Source of the DNA: Undaria pinnatifida
Taxonomy: Eukaryota; Sar; Phaeophyceae; Laminariales; Alariaceae
Length of the DNA stretch: 64,000 nucleotides
Assembly (NCBI GenBank): GCA_012845835.1
Contig: JABAKD010000014.1
Span: 1,976,501 to 2,040,500 of the forward strand
Direction of reading: 5' to 3'
The position numbers and the translations under genes were made by a program. Shown one piece after another: positions 12,556-23,417 of the stretch. Within the stretch, counting starts at the first letter, position 1. Every line of letters begins with the position of its first letter. The notes below the pieces were generated by a model that did not search any database, was not told the DNA's origin, and saw only the letters and a list, made by a program, of their open reading frames with translations.

Positions 12556-13055
12556 NNNNNNNNNNNNNNNNNNNNNNNNNNNNNNNNNNNNNNNNNNNNN
12601 NNNNNNNNNNNNNNNNNNNNNNNNNNNNNNNNNNNNNNNNNNNNNNNNNNNNNNNNNNNNNNNNNNNNNNNNNNNNNNNNNNNNNNNNNNNNNNNNNNNN
12701 NNNNNNNNNNNNNNNNNNNNNNNNNNNNNNNNNNNNNNNNNNNNNNNNNNNNNNNNNNNNNNNNNNNNNNNNNNNNNNNNNNNNNNNNNNNNNNNNNNNN
12801 NNNNNNNNNNNNNNNNNNNNNNNNNNNNNNNNNNNNNNNNNNNNNNNNNNNNNNNNNNNNNNNNNNNNNNNNNNNNNNNNNNNNNNNNNNNNNNNNNNNN
12901 NNNNNNNNNNNNNNNNNNNNNNNNNNNNNNNNNNNNNNNNNNNNNNNNNNNNNNNNNNNNNNNNNNNNNNNNNNNNNNNNNNNNNNNNNNNNNNNNNNNN
13001 NNNNNNNNNNNNNNNNNNNNNNNNNNNNNNNNNNNNNNNNNNNNNNNNNNNNNNN
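12556..13055. other. assembly gap, 500 N
   Basis: Exactly 500 undetermined bases, flanked by C-rich repeat DNA on both sides. The round number suggests a placeholder, so the true distance is unknown. Open frames crossing it are meaningless. Confidence 0.99.
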
Positions 13056-14960
13056 TACGTTATACTGTAAAACATTTTCTTTTTTGGGTGCTTCAATCGT
13101 CTCGTTTCCTGTGGCACTATATATAGCATCACATTTATCCCCTTAAAAGAATGTATAGTTTCCACGCACAGATTGAGCTGCCCCACCCGCCCCACCCCCG
13201 CCCCAACCCCCCCCCCATGATAAACTGGTGCATTTTTTTTTTTTTTTTTTTCCCAAAACCGTCAGATTTATCCCCTTAAAGGATTTATAGCCTCCACGCA
13301 CAACTTGCCCGCCTGTCCACCCCCCCCCTCCAACCCCGCTCCCTTTTGATCAAAACCAGCCCCCCACGTCCTTCAAAACTCCGCCCTCCCCTCACCGGTT
13401 ATTCGACTTCCGGGATTCACTTGATAAACGGATGCATTCCTTTCACAGCGGTCAGATTTTGTCCCCCTCAGAAACGGGTTTTATTGATTCCACGAACAGA
13501 CTGACTAACATCACCCTGTTGACCCTGATAGCTACACTGTAGTTGCAAGGGAAGTCGCCGATTTATATCCTTAATGAGGGCACACAACCCGTAATACGCG
13601 CCATCGGAGCATCACACAAAGCTTGCAAAGATGAGTTTCGACAAAATCTTCGATCTCACAGCTGGAGTGTATTTTCATTTTTTATAATAAAGCACACTAC
13701 GAATCCCTAACACATTAAAATGTATATACCACACCTAAAATACTTTTGTATACCACACCTAAAACAAAATGTGATAGTCTAGAATAATAAATATTAATAC
13801 CAGGCAATCGATATCACCTAGTTGCCTATCCAACCAGCCGTGCCGTAGCTCCAATTCGTTTATTTCCGCCCCCCTCCCCCGCTCCTCCCGCCCCCCTCCT
13901 TCCCCACCACCCGCACCGTCGCCTGGACCTCGCACATTTAGTAAAGTTCCTCCCAGGTATACATTCATGCGACCTAAAGGGGTTTGATCCCCCCCCCCCC
14001 CCCCCCATCGCCCCCCCCCCCCCCCTCGTTATGTTTTGTCCCGTTGTCCCACCTAAATTCAAAATCTGCCAGAGTAACAAACACTACCAGGCAGTTGATA
14101 TCACCTCTTACCTTTCTTGCCATCCATGCTATAGCTCCAATTCATACCCCCCCCCCCCTCGCCCCCCAAACGCCCCCTCCTTCCCCACCACCCGCGCCAT
14201 CACCTAGACCTAGCACCACGCGTGTGTATAGCAAGATCCTAATCGATATACATTTATGCGACCTAAAGCTATTGGAAATCCCCCTACTCCCCGCCCCCCC
14301 CGTTCGAAAACTCCGCCCTCCCCTCACTGGTTATACTACTTACAGGACATACATGACAAGCTGGTGCATTCCTTCCACAACCGTCAGATGGGTCCCCCTA
14401 AAGGTTTTATAGTTTCCGAGCACAGATTGAGTTGCCCCGCCCTCCCGCCCCGTCCCGCCCCCCCGTCTCCCCCCTCCGCCCCCGCTCGCTCTTGTTCAAA
14501 CCCAGCCCCCCCGCCCTTAAAAACTTCGCCCACCTCTCACCGGTTATACGACTTACACGATATACATGATAAATTGATGCGTTTCTTCCACAACCGTCAG
14601 ATTGGTCCCTTAAAGGTTTTTTAGTTTCCGCGCACAGATTGAGTTGCCCCGCCCGCCTCTTCCCCCCGCCGCGCTCACTTTTGTTCAGACCCAGGCCCCC
14701 ACGCCCCTAAAAACTCCGCCCTCCCCTCACCGGTTATAGAAGTACGACTTGCGGATACACTTGATAAACTGATGCATTTCCTTCCACAGCTGTCAGATCT
14801 TGTCCCCTTCAAAAACGGGTCTTATAGTTGCTGCGCACAGACTGACTAAAATCACCCTGTTGAGCCTGATAGCTACACTGTAGTTGCAAGGAGAATCGCC
14901 GACCTATATCCTTCACGGGGAACGACCCGCCGCAAATGTCAATTTTCAGGCACGGGCGTC
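13056..14960 (-). repeat. Rep-A copies, minus orientation, with C-homopolymer spacers
   Basis: Several Rep-A modules lie head to tail, each ending in a poly-C tract. Recognisable pieces are: AAGGATTTATAGCCTCCACGC (13277), the 'TCAGATTTTGTCCCC ... CACCCTGTTGACCCTGATAGCTACACTGTAG' body (13455-13545 and 14790-14885), the end segment AGCTTGCAAAGATGAGTTTCGACAAAATC...CTCACAGCTGGAGTG (13620-13675) and the 'CGCCTAGACCTAGCACCACGCG' module (14208-14225). The same words occur in plus orientation, as G-rich modules, at 16-17, 24, 26 and 30 kb. No protein-coding signal; function and class unknown. Confidence 0.75.
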
Positions 14961-15700
14961 GTAGCTGCGCTGCAACCTGTCAAATAACTCGGTAAGGAGA
15001 GGCGATCATTGATATTTGTACTGTGGTTTTTGGTTCCATTGCTCTTGTTTCACTGCATGCCCGCGGGTCGTCACTCTTACAGCACTCCAGACAGCAGGCG
15101 CGTTCGTCTATACTCACGATTACCGTGCGATTCGTACGGTGCAGGCAGCCCAACCGCTGTAGTTTGTAGCCGCGATTTGGTTAGTTGTGGGAACGGGAGA
15201 ACTCTATGCTGTTGTTGAGTGGATATCCGCGGCCGACCCAGGCTACGGTAGGGGGGTCCCCTTTTGGGCCTTTTATTTCAGTGGCAGGGGTCACTCGCGC
15301 AAGTAACCCCTTTGTTCCTATGCGATCTTACGAATTTTTCAAGTTTTACATCCACGAAATCAATACGCAATGCAAAAGTGATCTAAGCTGCGCCAAAACA
15401 AGTGCCTAAACCATTTTCATCCGTGAGGTGCAGAGTCGCTCGTGCGAGTGGCTCAAACACACCAGTGAAAACGGGGGTACGTAGCCACCGTCGGCCATGT
15501 GAGTTCAGTTTGCACATTGGACCTCTTCACTTGTGCGCCTTTTTTCGTATCGTGCGTTTGTAGGCGGGAAAGCGTAGTATTGCCCGGACGAATTTTTATT
15601 TCATTTGGTTTTTCGGATCTTCCTAGGGCTCCAGCACCTTTCTTTGGGAGACCACGGACTCTAGATTTTTGACAAGAGTTATTGTGAGAACAACAACAAG
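14961..15700. other. anonymous stretch
   Basis: No gene. GGCTACGGTAGGGGGGT at 15240 matches the 8-kb tandem repeat, and GGCAGGGGTCACTCGCGC follows it. These are a second dispersed copy of that unknown repeat. Confidence 0.4.
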
Positions 15701-15815
15701 AACAACAAGAATCCTTAATGAGGACACACACCCCATAATACGCGCCATCGGAGTATCACACACAGCTTGCAAATATGAGTTTCGAATAAATCTTCGATCT
15801 CACAGCTGGTCCAGC
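15700..15815 (-). repeat. Rep-A end fragment beside an AAC-tail remnant
   Basis: AACAACAACAAGAACAACAAG at 15689-15709 is followed by TCCTTAATGAGGACACAC, GTATCACACACAGCTTGCAAATATGAGTTTCG and ATCTCACAGCTGG, the Rep-A end in minus orientation. It is truncated before the body. Confidence 0.65.
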
Positions 15816-15936
15816 GCTTTGCTAATTAGTCTAAGTGTGCACCGCCCGACGCCTGATGATGCAGAACGCCAGATCTCACTGGTCGGGGAGTTCATTCGAT
15901 CAATACAGGTGTGCGTGAGTGGAGAGCAGAAGAGGG

Positions 15937-16182
15937 TGTTGAGGTCTTAGTGGGGTATTAGACCATGAATAGTCCGTTTGACCACTTGCAAAAGGTTAAC
16001 CAATATACCTTACCCACACTAAGCCTTATTAACACTCTTCCCCCTTGAAACGACGGGATAGCAGGTCGGCCGGATATACCGGCGGACCTGTCAGTATATC
16101 CAAGCCGTTTCATTTCCTGGGTATGCCGGGGAGAAGAGTATTTCCCAAATTCGACATGGGGAAAGTCTGAAAAAGTTTAACA
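15937..16182 (+). mobile_element. solo LTR of the short LTR element
   Basis: Begins TGTTGAGG and ends TTTAACA, the inverted TG...CA ends expected of an LTR. Internal landmarks are shared with the copies at 23665 and 34950: GTCCGTTTGACCACTTGCAAAAGGTTAACCAA, GGCGGACCTGTCA, CAAGCCGTTTCATTTCCTGGGTAT and AAATTCGACATGGGGAAAG. No internal domain follows; Rep-A sequence starts directly after it, consistent with a solo LTR. I do not see a clear target duplication. Confidence 0.6.
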
Positions 16183-16189
16183 TAAAAAA

Positions 16190-17212
16190 TGAAAATACAC
16201 TCCAGCTGTGAGATCGAAGATTTCGTCGAAACTGTTTATTATAAAAATGGAAAATACACTCCAGCTGTGAGATCGAAGATTTCGTCGAAACTCATCTTTG
16301 CAAGCTGTGTGTGATACTCCGATCGCGCGTATTACGAGTTGTGTGTCCTCATTAAGGATATAGGTCGGCGACTCCCCTTACAACTACAGTGTAGCTATCA
16401 GGGTCAACAGGGTGATGTTAGTCAGTCTGTGCGCGGAAACTATAAAACCCGTTTCTGAGGGGGACAAAATCTGACAGCTGTGGAGGGAAATGTATCCTTT
16501 TATCAAGTGAATCTTGTAAGTCGAATAACAGGTGAGGGGGGGGGCGGAGTTTTGAAGGACGTGGGGGCCTGGTTTTGATCAAAAGCGCCCGGGTTTGGAG
16601 GGGGGGGGGGGGGGGAGAAGGGGGGGCAATTTGTGCGTGTAAGCTATAAATCCTTTCAAGGAAATAAATCCGACGGTTTTGGAAGAAAAAAAACCAAAAC
16701 AAAACAAAACAAAAAGGCACCAGTATATTATTGGGGGGGGGGGGGGGGTTGGGGCGGGGGTGGGGCGTGTGGGGCAGCTCAATATGTGCGTGGAAACTAT
16801 ACATTATTTTGAGGGGATAAAAGTGACGGTTTTGGAAATAATGCATCAGTTTATCATGTATATCCTGGGGTAAGTCGTACAATCAGTGAGTAGAGAGAGG
16901 GTGGAGTGCTCGAGGGGGTGGGGTTGGGATGGGTTGGGGGGGAGGGGGCGGAGGTGAGGGGTGGGGGCGGGGGGGACGGGGGGGGAGGGGGCGGGGGGGG
17001 GCGGGGGGGGGCGGGGGGGGGGCGGGGGGGGGGGGGGGGAGGAAGGGGTTTAGGTGAGGGGTTTGTTATACGTGTGGTGCTAGGTCTAGGCGATGGTGCG
17101 GGTGATGGGGAAGAAGGGGGCGTTCGGGGCGGGGGGGGGGGGGGGGGAACAGCGGCATGGATGGCTCTCGAAAGATAATGAGGTGATATCCTGTACGTGA
17201 AGTGTTTATTTA
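16190..17212 (+). repeat. Rep-A copy with G-tract modules
   Basis: Starts with the end segment AAAATACACTCCAGCTGTGAGATCGAAGATTTCGTCGAAACTCATC. The first 50 bp are locally duplicated (16190 and 16247). The body runs through CTATCAGGGTCAACAGGGTGATG and CAAAATCTGACAGCTGTGG, then three modules each separated by poly-G tracts, ending in GGTGCTAGGTCTAGGCGATGG and GATGGCTCTCGAAAGATAATGAGGTGATATC. This is the longest contiguous copy in the window and the best reference for the family. Proline- and glycine-rich open frames over it come from the homopolymers. Confidence 0.75.
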
Positions 17213-17368
17213 TTATGGTGGATGTGGGATTTGAACCCACAACCCAAAAAACCCATAGTCTGTCGACGACACTATTTGTTAAGGTATTAGTAGGGTATTA
17301 ATCCGTTTGACCACTTGCAAAAGGTTAACGAATAGCTTACCCAAACTAAGCCTTACAACTTGAGATCA
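17213..17368 (+). mobile_element. internal domain plus partial 3' LTR of the short LTR element
   Basis: TGGTGGATGTGGGATTTGAAC, complementary to the 3' end of a tRNA through its T loop, starts at 17217. About 60 bp later the LTR start TGTTAAGGTATTAGTAGGG begins at 17277 and continues to TTACCCAAACTAAGCC. The upstream LTR is absent; Rep-A abuts the tRNA-complementary segment instead. The same arrangement occurs at 23881-24027 and in reverse at 34440-34545. Confidence 0.55.
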
Positions 17369-17579
17369 CTTTGGAGCAGTAACTAGCGATCGACGTCCAC
17401 GGTATGTTCCATCGTGACTCCACAGCAGCACTATTAGTCTAACAACCCAAGCAAAAAGCCTGGGTTGGACCTACGCTTGCCCGCCACATACACAGGGAGT
17501 ACACAGGAACTCACGTACAAACCCGGTAGACCCACGTAGCCCACTCCAAAAGCACTTATTGCTTCACGCATACTGAATT

Positions 17580-17860
17580 CCACAGATAGATGCCTGGTTT
17601 TGTGCCCCTCAAAATGCAGGTTATCCAGTTTCCGTGCACAGGACAAGGCTGAACGTCTTGACCCTGGAATTTTAGCAGGAGAGTCACCGACCTGATATCG
17701 TACACACCACGTGACACGCGTTGATCGAAGTATCACACGAAATCCTTTTTTATAACTAATTTTCAAGGAAGGACGTCAGCCGTGAGTTCGACGAATTTCA
17801 GGTCCAACACTCATCTTTGCAAGCTGCGTTGTTGGTACTCGTAAAATACTATATGGGTGG
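17580..17860 (-). repeat. diverged Rep-A fragment
   Basis: Contains TTTGTGCCCCTCAAAATGCAGG, CTTGACCCTGG and GTCACCGACCT in the order of the minus-orientation Rep-A body. A plus-orientation end copy (GACGTCAGCCGTGAGTTCGAC, CATCTTTGCAAGCTGCG) lies at 17772-17830. More diverged than the 26-34 kb copies. Confidence 0.5.
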
Positions 17861-18175
17861 TTTTTTATTGGGAGGATCACACAGCTGGTTCAGATGACGT
17901 AAGTGTATATTTTCAGTTTGAAATATGGTTGTCCCACAAGGTCCTTCCGTCAGAATATCGCTCTGACAGGCGTACAGGCCTTGGTTGTGAGAAAAACTAA
18001 CGCACACTGCTGTTATACACGCTGCTGTCTGTCGTTATTTTCTTTATATTTAGTCGAGAATATATAATGATCGATCAACTTAGCGGCTCGTTATATACAT
18101 AGGTACGAGGTACTACAGCCGTACATACAGGTTTTGTACTCGTATTGCGATTTATTTTCTCATATTTTCTTTTCC

Positions 18176-18785
18176 TTATATTCTTTTATTTCCAATGACT
18201 CGAGTCTGACGTGCGTATGCGTAGTGATAGGTACCACGTACGTGTTGTTGTTGTTCTAACATTAACTCGCATAATCAAGTCCGTGGTCACAGGGCAGGCT
18301 CCAGTCACTCTGGAGCCGAGGAATACCCCAAGGACAAACACAAACAACCCAAGGTGGTACACGCATATATCACAGCTGACGCAATTCATGCCTCCATCCG
18401 CAACATATAAAAGTGAAATCGGGAGTCAGTCCACGATGTGCCAGGTCCATACCGGTGCATACCTCTCATTACTCGCGCCAAACCGACTACACCGCTTGCC
18501 ACCCAAGAAGACTACCATGTCGTAGTATCTATCACTACGCATACGCACGACAGACGCAAGTCAAAAGGAAAAAAGAAGAGAAAAGAAAGAAGATAAAGGA
18601 AAGTAAAGAAAATATAAAAAAGCGACAAACGAAAAAGGAAAGAAAAAAAAGAAAAAGACGAGAAACGAAAGAAAAGACAAGACAAGGAGAAGCAAGGAAA
18701 GGAAAAGAGAAGAAAAAAATGCCGTACTAGCAGATCCTAGGGACTGGCTAAAGACGGCATTCAGCTCATAGAGGTTATCAAGTGC
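18176..18785 (-). mobile_element. (AAC)n-tailed retroposon, uninterrupted copy
   Basis: On the minus strand it ends in an (AAC)n tail (GTTGTTGTTGTT at 18244-18255 on the plus strand), preceded by GCGAGTTAATGTTAG and CACGGACTTGATTATGCG. Its far part includes a purine-rich tract (18558-18720) and GCAGATCCTAGGGACTGGCTAAAGACGGCATT (18730-18761). Copies in plus orientation at 22690, 25320, 30640 and 30755 share the tail region; the copy at 49419 matches over its full length. A degenerate A-box-like TGGCAAGCGGTA appears in the 25-kb copy, so a SINE-like Pol III origin is possible but unproven. Confidence 0.6.
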
Positions 18786-18839
18786 ATCATCAATGGCACT
18801 GGGGAGAGAACGCAACACGGCGAAAAAGTCAGGGCGGTC

Positions 18840-21482
18840 TTACGTTATCTTGTGACGGCCATTATAAGGCCCACAACGTTCAAGACGATGTTGGCCAAAC
18901 CCAGACTTCAGTCTCTTGGGCATGACGCCCCCCCTTCCCCCCTTCCCCCCGCCCCCCCCCCCTTCCCCCTCCCCCCGACCGCTTAGATATGCCAACGGTG
19001 GATGGCGCTGCCGCAGCCTTTGCGCGTCGCTCTGCAGCTTTGCGTCTCTCCGTTTCATGCCAATTCCGCATGAACAACTCGGCTCCCTCCTCTACGCGTC
19101 GAAACCATCTGCCAGCCTTCTCAGCAACCTTTCGACACCCTTCGAATTTCATTCTTAAGACCGACATATCCTCCTTCAGATGATACATCCAGTCTTTCTC
19201 TTGCCCCTCTGAGTAGCCCTTGCTCCCAACAAACTTTCCAAACATCACCCCCGGTGGCAGACGCTCTTCCCCCATACGCGCTACGAATCCCGCAAACAAT
19301 ATCGTCCTTTTGCGCACTATCGCCTCTATGCTCTCGGAAGCTGTCTTGGCAAGCGCGTCGTCGTACGATAGGGTGTGATCGTCGCACTTCTGTTTCCGCC
19401 ATCCAAGGCATCGGAGGAGCATGGAGCGGTGAACCCGTCGTAGCCTGTCATAGTCAGGCTTCTTCGGGCTCCACGTCATGCAACCGTAAATAATTGTCCC
19501 GACCACCTCAGCTTTCAGCAACCGTACCTTCAACCGTAAGCGCACACCCGGGCGATCATAGATTTCCAACTCGTACCGCTGGAAGCACGCCCAGGCCCTC
19601 TGAAGACGCCGCGTTATTTCCATGCGAAGGTCTCTGTCTGCGTTTTTTTTTTTTTTACTTCTCATACTTTTACTTTCCAGCTTCTGGACAAGCCGTGGAC
19701 ACAGGTGTCGTCCCTTCTCCCCCCCGGTGCTTGCCTTCAATTTTTATCGCGCATAGGGTTCAGCAATCCCACTGCTCGTCGATTTTTCATCGAGTGTTGC
19801 TGACTCACGCTCTCGCGCTTTCCGCAAGTCGATTTATGCACAAGAAAAAGTCCCATCGAATTTATACGAGTATGCACTCGGCGGGGCTCGAACTCACGAA
19901 GCTGACCTATACGTGTACCAGGCTCGAGGATAACCTGATACGCCACCGGGGCGACCGGTGATAGTCCCGCCCAAGTACACACGCTCGATTGTTTGTTTGT
20001 ATACCTGGCTGGCTGCATTGATTGATTGTGAAGGACACCTTCCCACCGCCTTTGGTTTCCAGGCACATAATCTCTGTTGTCGCCTCGGAGACCGTAAGCC
20101 CGAACGACGAGCACGCAGTCACGATCACCGTCATCATCCTCTTCAGCCCTTCTGATGATCGCGATACGATGCCCGCATCGTCCGCGTACAGCATACCCCA
20201 CAATCTCTGCACCTCATCCCCCTCCTTTCCCCTCTACCCGTCGACTTTGCCTGTGCGTGAAGAGCCTTTCTTCTCGCCCTTCTCCTTTCGTTGGAGCTTC
20301 ACCATGTTGTCCGTGATGGCTGCATCAGCGAGGAAGCGTTTCTCGGCCACACGCAGTACCGTCGTGAAGAACATGTTGAACAGCAGTGGCGCGAGCACGC
20401 ATCCTTGCCTGAGACCTTGCCCCACGTCGATTTTGTCCGAGCACTCTCCATCATCCAGCCGCACGCATGCTTGCATACCGTCGTGGAATTGGCGGATGAC
20501 GGCGAGCATTCTCGGTGGCACGCCAAAACAAGCAAGGACATCCCACCGAAGGGTTCGGTCGACGGAGTCGTATGCTTTGGTGAGGTCGATAAAGCACAAG
20601 TACAAGGGGGTGTCCTTCTTCCGCGCCAGTTCCTGCAGTCGTCGTACTACGAACATCATGTCAACCGTCGAGCGTTGGGGTCTGAACCCACACTGTCCTC
20701 CGGCAGAACATTCTGGCGTTCGCAATAGTCACACAGGCGACCCGCGATGACTTTGAGGAGTACTTTGCCGGCGTAAGCCACGAGGGAGATGCCACGATAA
20801 TTGCCACACTTAGTCCCGATCTTTCTTGTTGTAAAGCATCTTAATCGTTGCATCTTCCCATTGTTGCGGTACGCAACCTCCCCTCCACACAACGACGATG
20901 ATATCGTGGAGCTTTCCGAGGGTGTTCGATTCTCCTTTGTCGGCCAAATCCTTCAAGAGCTCGGCCGGGAGACCATCGGGCCCTACCGCCTTTCGGCTCG
21001 CCAACGCATGGATCGCCTCCTCTACTTCGTACCTCGACGGGACATCGTCCAGTGGTTTGCACGGGGGCCACTTGGTGTTAAGCAGTTTGTGGAACCACCT
21101 CACCCACCGCTCGCGGATGAGGGCATTATCCCGCAGCAATCGACCTTCCTCGTCTTTGATGTACTGCGAGTTAAACGTCCTCTTCCCTTCAACATACATA
21201 TATCCCCTTGAGATGGTTGTAGAAGCCAAATTGATTACAATCTCGGATACGCCCTTCGTGTTGGCTAACGTAATCTTCGAAGAATCTCTGAACAGCTTCC
21301 GCCCGCGTGCGTTTCAGCTGTTTGGTGGTCGCCTTCATGGCTTGCCGTGGACCACGATCGTTTGGAGCTGAACGGACCCGTTTCCTCGCGTCTTCCCTAT
21401 CCTGCCATCGTGCATTCAACTCCGCTCTCGTCTCCTCGGTCGCACACCAGCCCCGCTCGGTACTTGCTTGCGCCGAATAGGG
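18840..21482 (-). pseudogene. 5'-truncated, frameshifted non-LTR (LINE) reverse transcriptase
   Basis: Minus-strand fragments in several frames give the RT in order: a pre-RT helical region (21419-21189), then [20 protein letters not shown] and [13 protein letters not shown] (21229-20810), [19 protein letters not shown] (20892-20656), [33 protein letters not shown] (about 20587), [14 protein letters not shown] (20725-20234), then the catalytic YADD at about 20177-20188, and the C-terminal region DRDLRMEITRRLQRAW...YGCMTWSP (19640-18880). Frames change near 21195, 20830 and 20700 and a stop lies before YADD. A SINE interrupts the gene at 19645-19961. It lacks the N-terminal ORF and endonuclease. 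The family would copy its own RNA by target-primed reverse transcription; this copy is dead. Confidence 0.88.
19645..19961 (-). mobile_element. tRNA-derived SINE inserted in the LINE
   Basis: On the minus strand: head CCGGTCGCCCCGGTGGCG with A box TGGCGTATCAGG, B box GAGTTCGAGCCCC, then a body of about 200 bp ending in CAGCTTCTGGAC-type sequence (plus strand 19678) and a poly-A tail (T-run 19646-19657). It separates reverse transcriptase peptide VLGRDYH from ADRDLRMEI, which are adjacent in intact relatives as I know them, so it is a nested insertion. A convincing target duplication is not visible. Confidence 0.8.
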
Positions 21483-21491
21483 GGCGCTGTA

Positions 21492-22298
21492 CAGTAGCGG
21501 CTACGGTTTAAGAGAGGGAGGTTCCAACCCGTCATTTTTCCCTTAAATCGGGACTTCTGTTATTCCGTATTGGCTACGATATGAAAGAATATTCTCTTAA
21601 AACGTATCTCGATAAAAGGAAATATTCTCTAATATAGTCTAGACCTATATCTAGACTAGTCTATACTTCGAAGTATATTATTTGTATGCTCCGGCGGATG
21701 GGAGAAAATAAAGCAACACTTCCACGTATTTTCATACGCGTCGTGTGTCTATTTAACTCAGTTGCTTTCGCAACCCAACACTAGCTGGCGCATCCTTCGG
21801 ACCCCACCTAGAGACTATAGCGAATATCGTACCCAATACGGGCGGCCGTGGAAGATAGACGCTCTCGCCCCAACTAACTGCCGCACAGTTTATAGAGAGC
21901 GTATTATTCATGTCACAGAACGCAGTCCGCATGCGCATCCTGAGCTAGCTCAACCTACTGCTGTTAAGTCTGTTGGTTGCCGAGCAACATGGACCCACCT
22001 CAAACACGTGGTACACTCTTCGTACCCGTGCTGGGAAAGAAGTCACATTTCGTGTGACAACACACGTGGATAAAAATCTCTAGCATTTGTTCACGTGTTA
22101 TGTGTATGATGCGTTCTCGCCTCTGTTGATGTGTGTGATGGCTGCGCGATTTTTTCAGAAGAGTCCGATTTTTAAGAGAAAATCTCCGAAATAAGGCCAA
22201 TTCTCTCTTGAATCGATTTTTGTCGTGACATGCCAGTTTGACTCTAGTAAATTGGTACTTTCTCTTAAACATTGTCTCTTAAACCGTAGCCGCTACTG
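21492..22298. mobile_element. Tc1/mariner-like MITE with 24-bp perfect TIRs
   Basis: Left end CAGTAGCGGCTACGGTTTAA (continuing to 24 bp) is perfectly inverted at the right end, 22275-22298. Both ends are flanked by TA (21490-21491 and 22299-22300), the duplication expected for Tc1/mariner. TTTAAGAGA-type subterminal repeats recur near both ends. No transposase is visible over its 807 bp. An internal block (about 21690-21850) is shared with 34560-34720. Confidence 0.85.
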
Positions 22299-22356
22299 TA
22301 ATGTTTTTTTTTTTTTCAAGCATAGACTAGACCTATAGACTAGTCTACATACATAC

Positions 22357-22679
22357 AACCTGTCGCCGCGGTGGCGTATCAGGTTACCCTCGAGCCTGGT
22401 ATAGGTCAGTTTCGTGAGTTCGAGCCCCGCCGAGAGCATACTGGTATAAATTCGATGGGACTTTTTCTTGTGCACAAATTGACTTGCGGAAAGCGCGAGA
22501 GCGTGAGTTAGCAACACTCAATGAACAATCGACGAGCAGTGGGATTGCTGAACCCTATGCGCGATAAAAATTGAAGGCAAGAACCGGGGAAGAGAAGGGA
22601 CGACACCTACCTGTGTCCACGGCTTGTCCAGAAGCTGGAAAGTGAAAGTGTGCAAAAAAAAAAAAAAAAAAAAAAAAAC
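22357..22679 (+). mobile_element. tRNA-derived SINE, full-length with poly-A tail
   Basis: Begins ...CCTGTCGCCGCGGTGGCG with A box TGGCGTATCAGG, then TATAGGTCAGTTTCGTGAGTTCGAGCCCC (B box GAGTTCGAGCCCC). The body carries GGACTTTTTCTTGTGCACAAATTGACTTGCGG and GACGAGCAGTGGGATTGCTGAACCC, ending CAGAAGCTGGAAAGTGAAAGTGTGC plus about 25 A. ACATAC precedes it (22351-22356) and follows the tail (22680-22685), a plausible target duplication. This is the clearest copy and defines the family. Confidence 0.88.
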
Positions 22680-22689
22680 ACATACGTGG

Positions 22690-22985
22690 TTCGAGGTAGT
22701 CTTTTCTGGGTGTAAAGCGGTATCGTCGGGCTTTTTCAGACGCGAGAAGACGTATGTACTAGCAGTATGAACCTGGCGCGTCGTAGGCTGACTCCCGATT
22801 TCATGTTTATATTGTATGTCTGTGGCGGAGGCATTAGTTGCGTCGACTATGATTTATGCGTGTACCACTTTTGTTTTTTTTGTGTTTTTTTCCGTGGGGT
22901 ATTCGTCCCCTCCAGAGTGACTGGAGCCTGTCCTGTGACCATGGACTTGATTATGCGAGTTAATGTGAGAACAACAACAAAGCGA
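22690..22985 (+). mobile_element. (AAC)n-tailed retroposon copy
   Basis: Runs from GTGGTTCGAGGTAGTC through GCTGACTCCCGATTTCA, CCAGAGTGACTGGAGCCTGTCC and GACTTGATTATGCGAGTTAATGTGAG to a short AACAACAACAA tail. Order and sequence match the 25-kb and 30-kb copies, and the reverse of those at 18 and 49 kb. Confidence 0.65.
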
Positions 22986-23417
22986 TTACTGCCACACTAC
23001 TAGCTAACTACCGTACGTACGTACATAGCACGTGCACGTACCACTACACATGAGAGGTTGGGAAATCCCAGGTTCGATTCGCGACCTGCAACAATTCCTT
23101 TTTTTGTCTATTTCTTTTCTTGTCTTCTTGCGTGGCGTGGGGGACACGCCAGGTTGGAGCAAGGTTCGACGGCGAACCAAGCGACGGTAACAAAGTGCCC
23201 CGAGGCAACGAGAGGTGCCTCGGGGGCAAAACAGAGAGTCGACAGTGATTATTATTACTTGTCAGCGGGAAACGTGATTACCGAGGCTCCTTTACCGGTT
23301 TCGTTTATTACCTTCTTTTATTTTCCTTGTTTTTTTTCCAATAGACTTGCGTCTGTTGTGTGTATGCGTAGTGATAGGTACTACGCGAACTAGACTATAG
23401 TCTAGTCTATATACTTT
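22986..23417. other. anonymous stretch with a GC-rich hairpin and a B-box-like word
   Basis: GGTTCGATTCGCGACC at 23081 resembles a B box, but no tRNA-like context is seen. GTGCCCCGAGGCAACGAGAGGTGCCTCGGGG at about 23197-23227 forms a strong hairpin (CCCCGAGGCA pairs with TGCCTCGGGG). A fragment of the AAC-tailed retroposon (GTGTGTATGCGTAGTGATAGGTAC) lies at 23357-23381. No gene recognised. Confidence 0.45.

Noticed and set aside
12450..13195. Open frames of over 200 codons crossing the N run
   Set aside because: They exist only because N is not read as a stop. No real sequence supports them.
13984..14624. Proline-rich plus-strand frames
   Set aside because: C-tract artefacts in minus-orientation Rep-A modules.
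16418..17240. Proline-rich and glycine-rich frames over G tracts
   Set aside because: Homopolymer artefacts within Rep-A.
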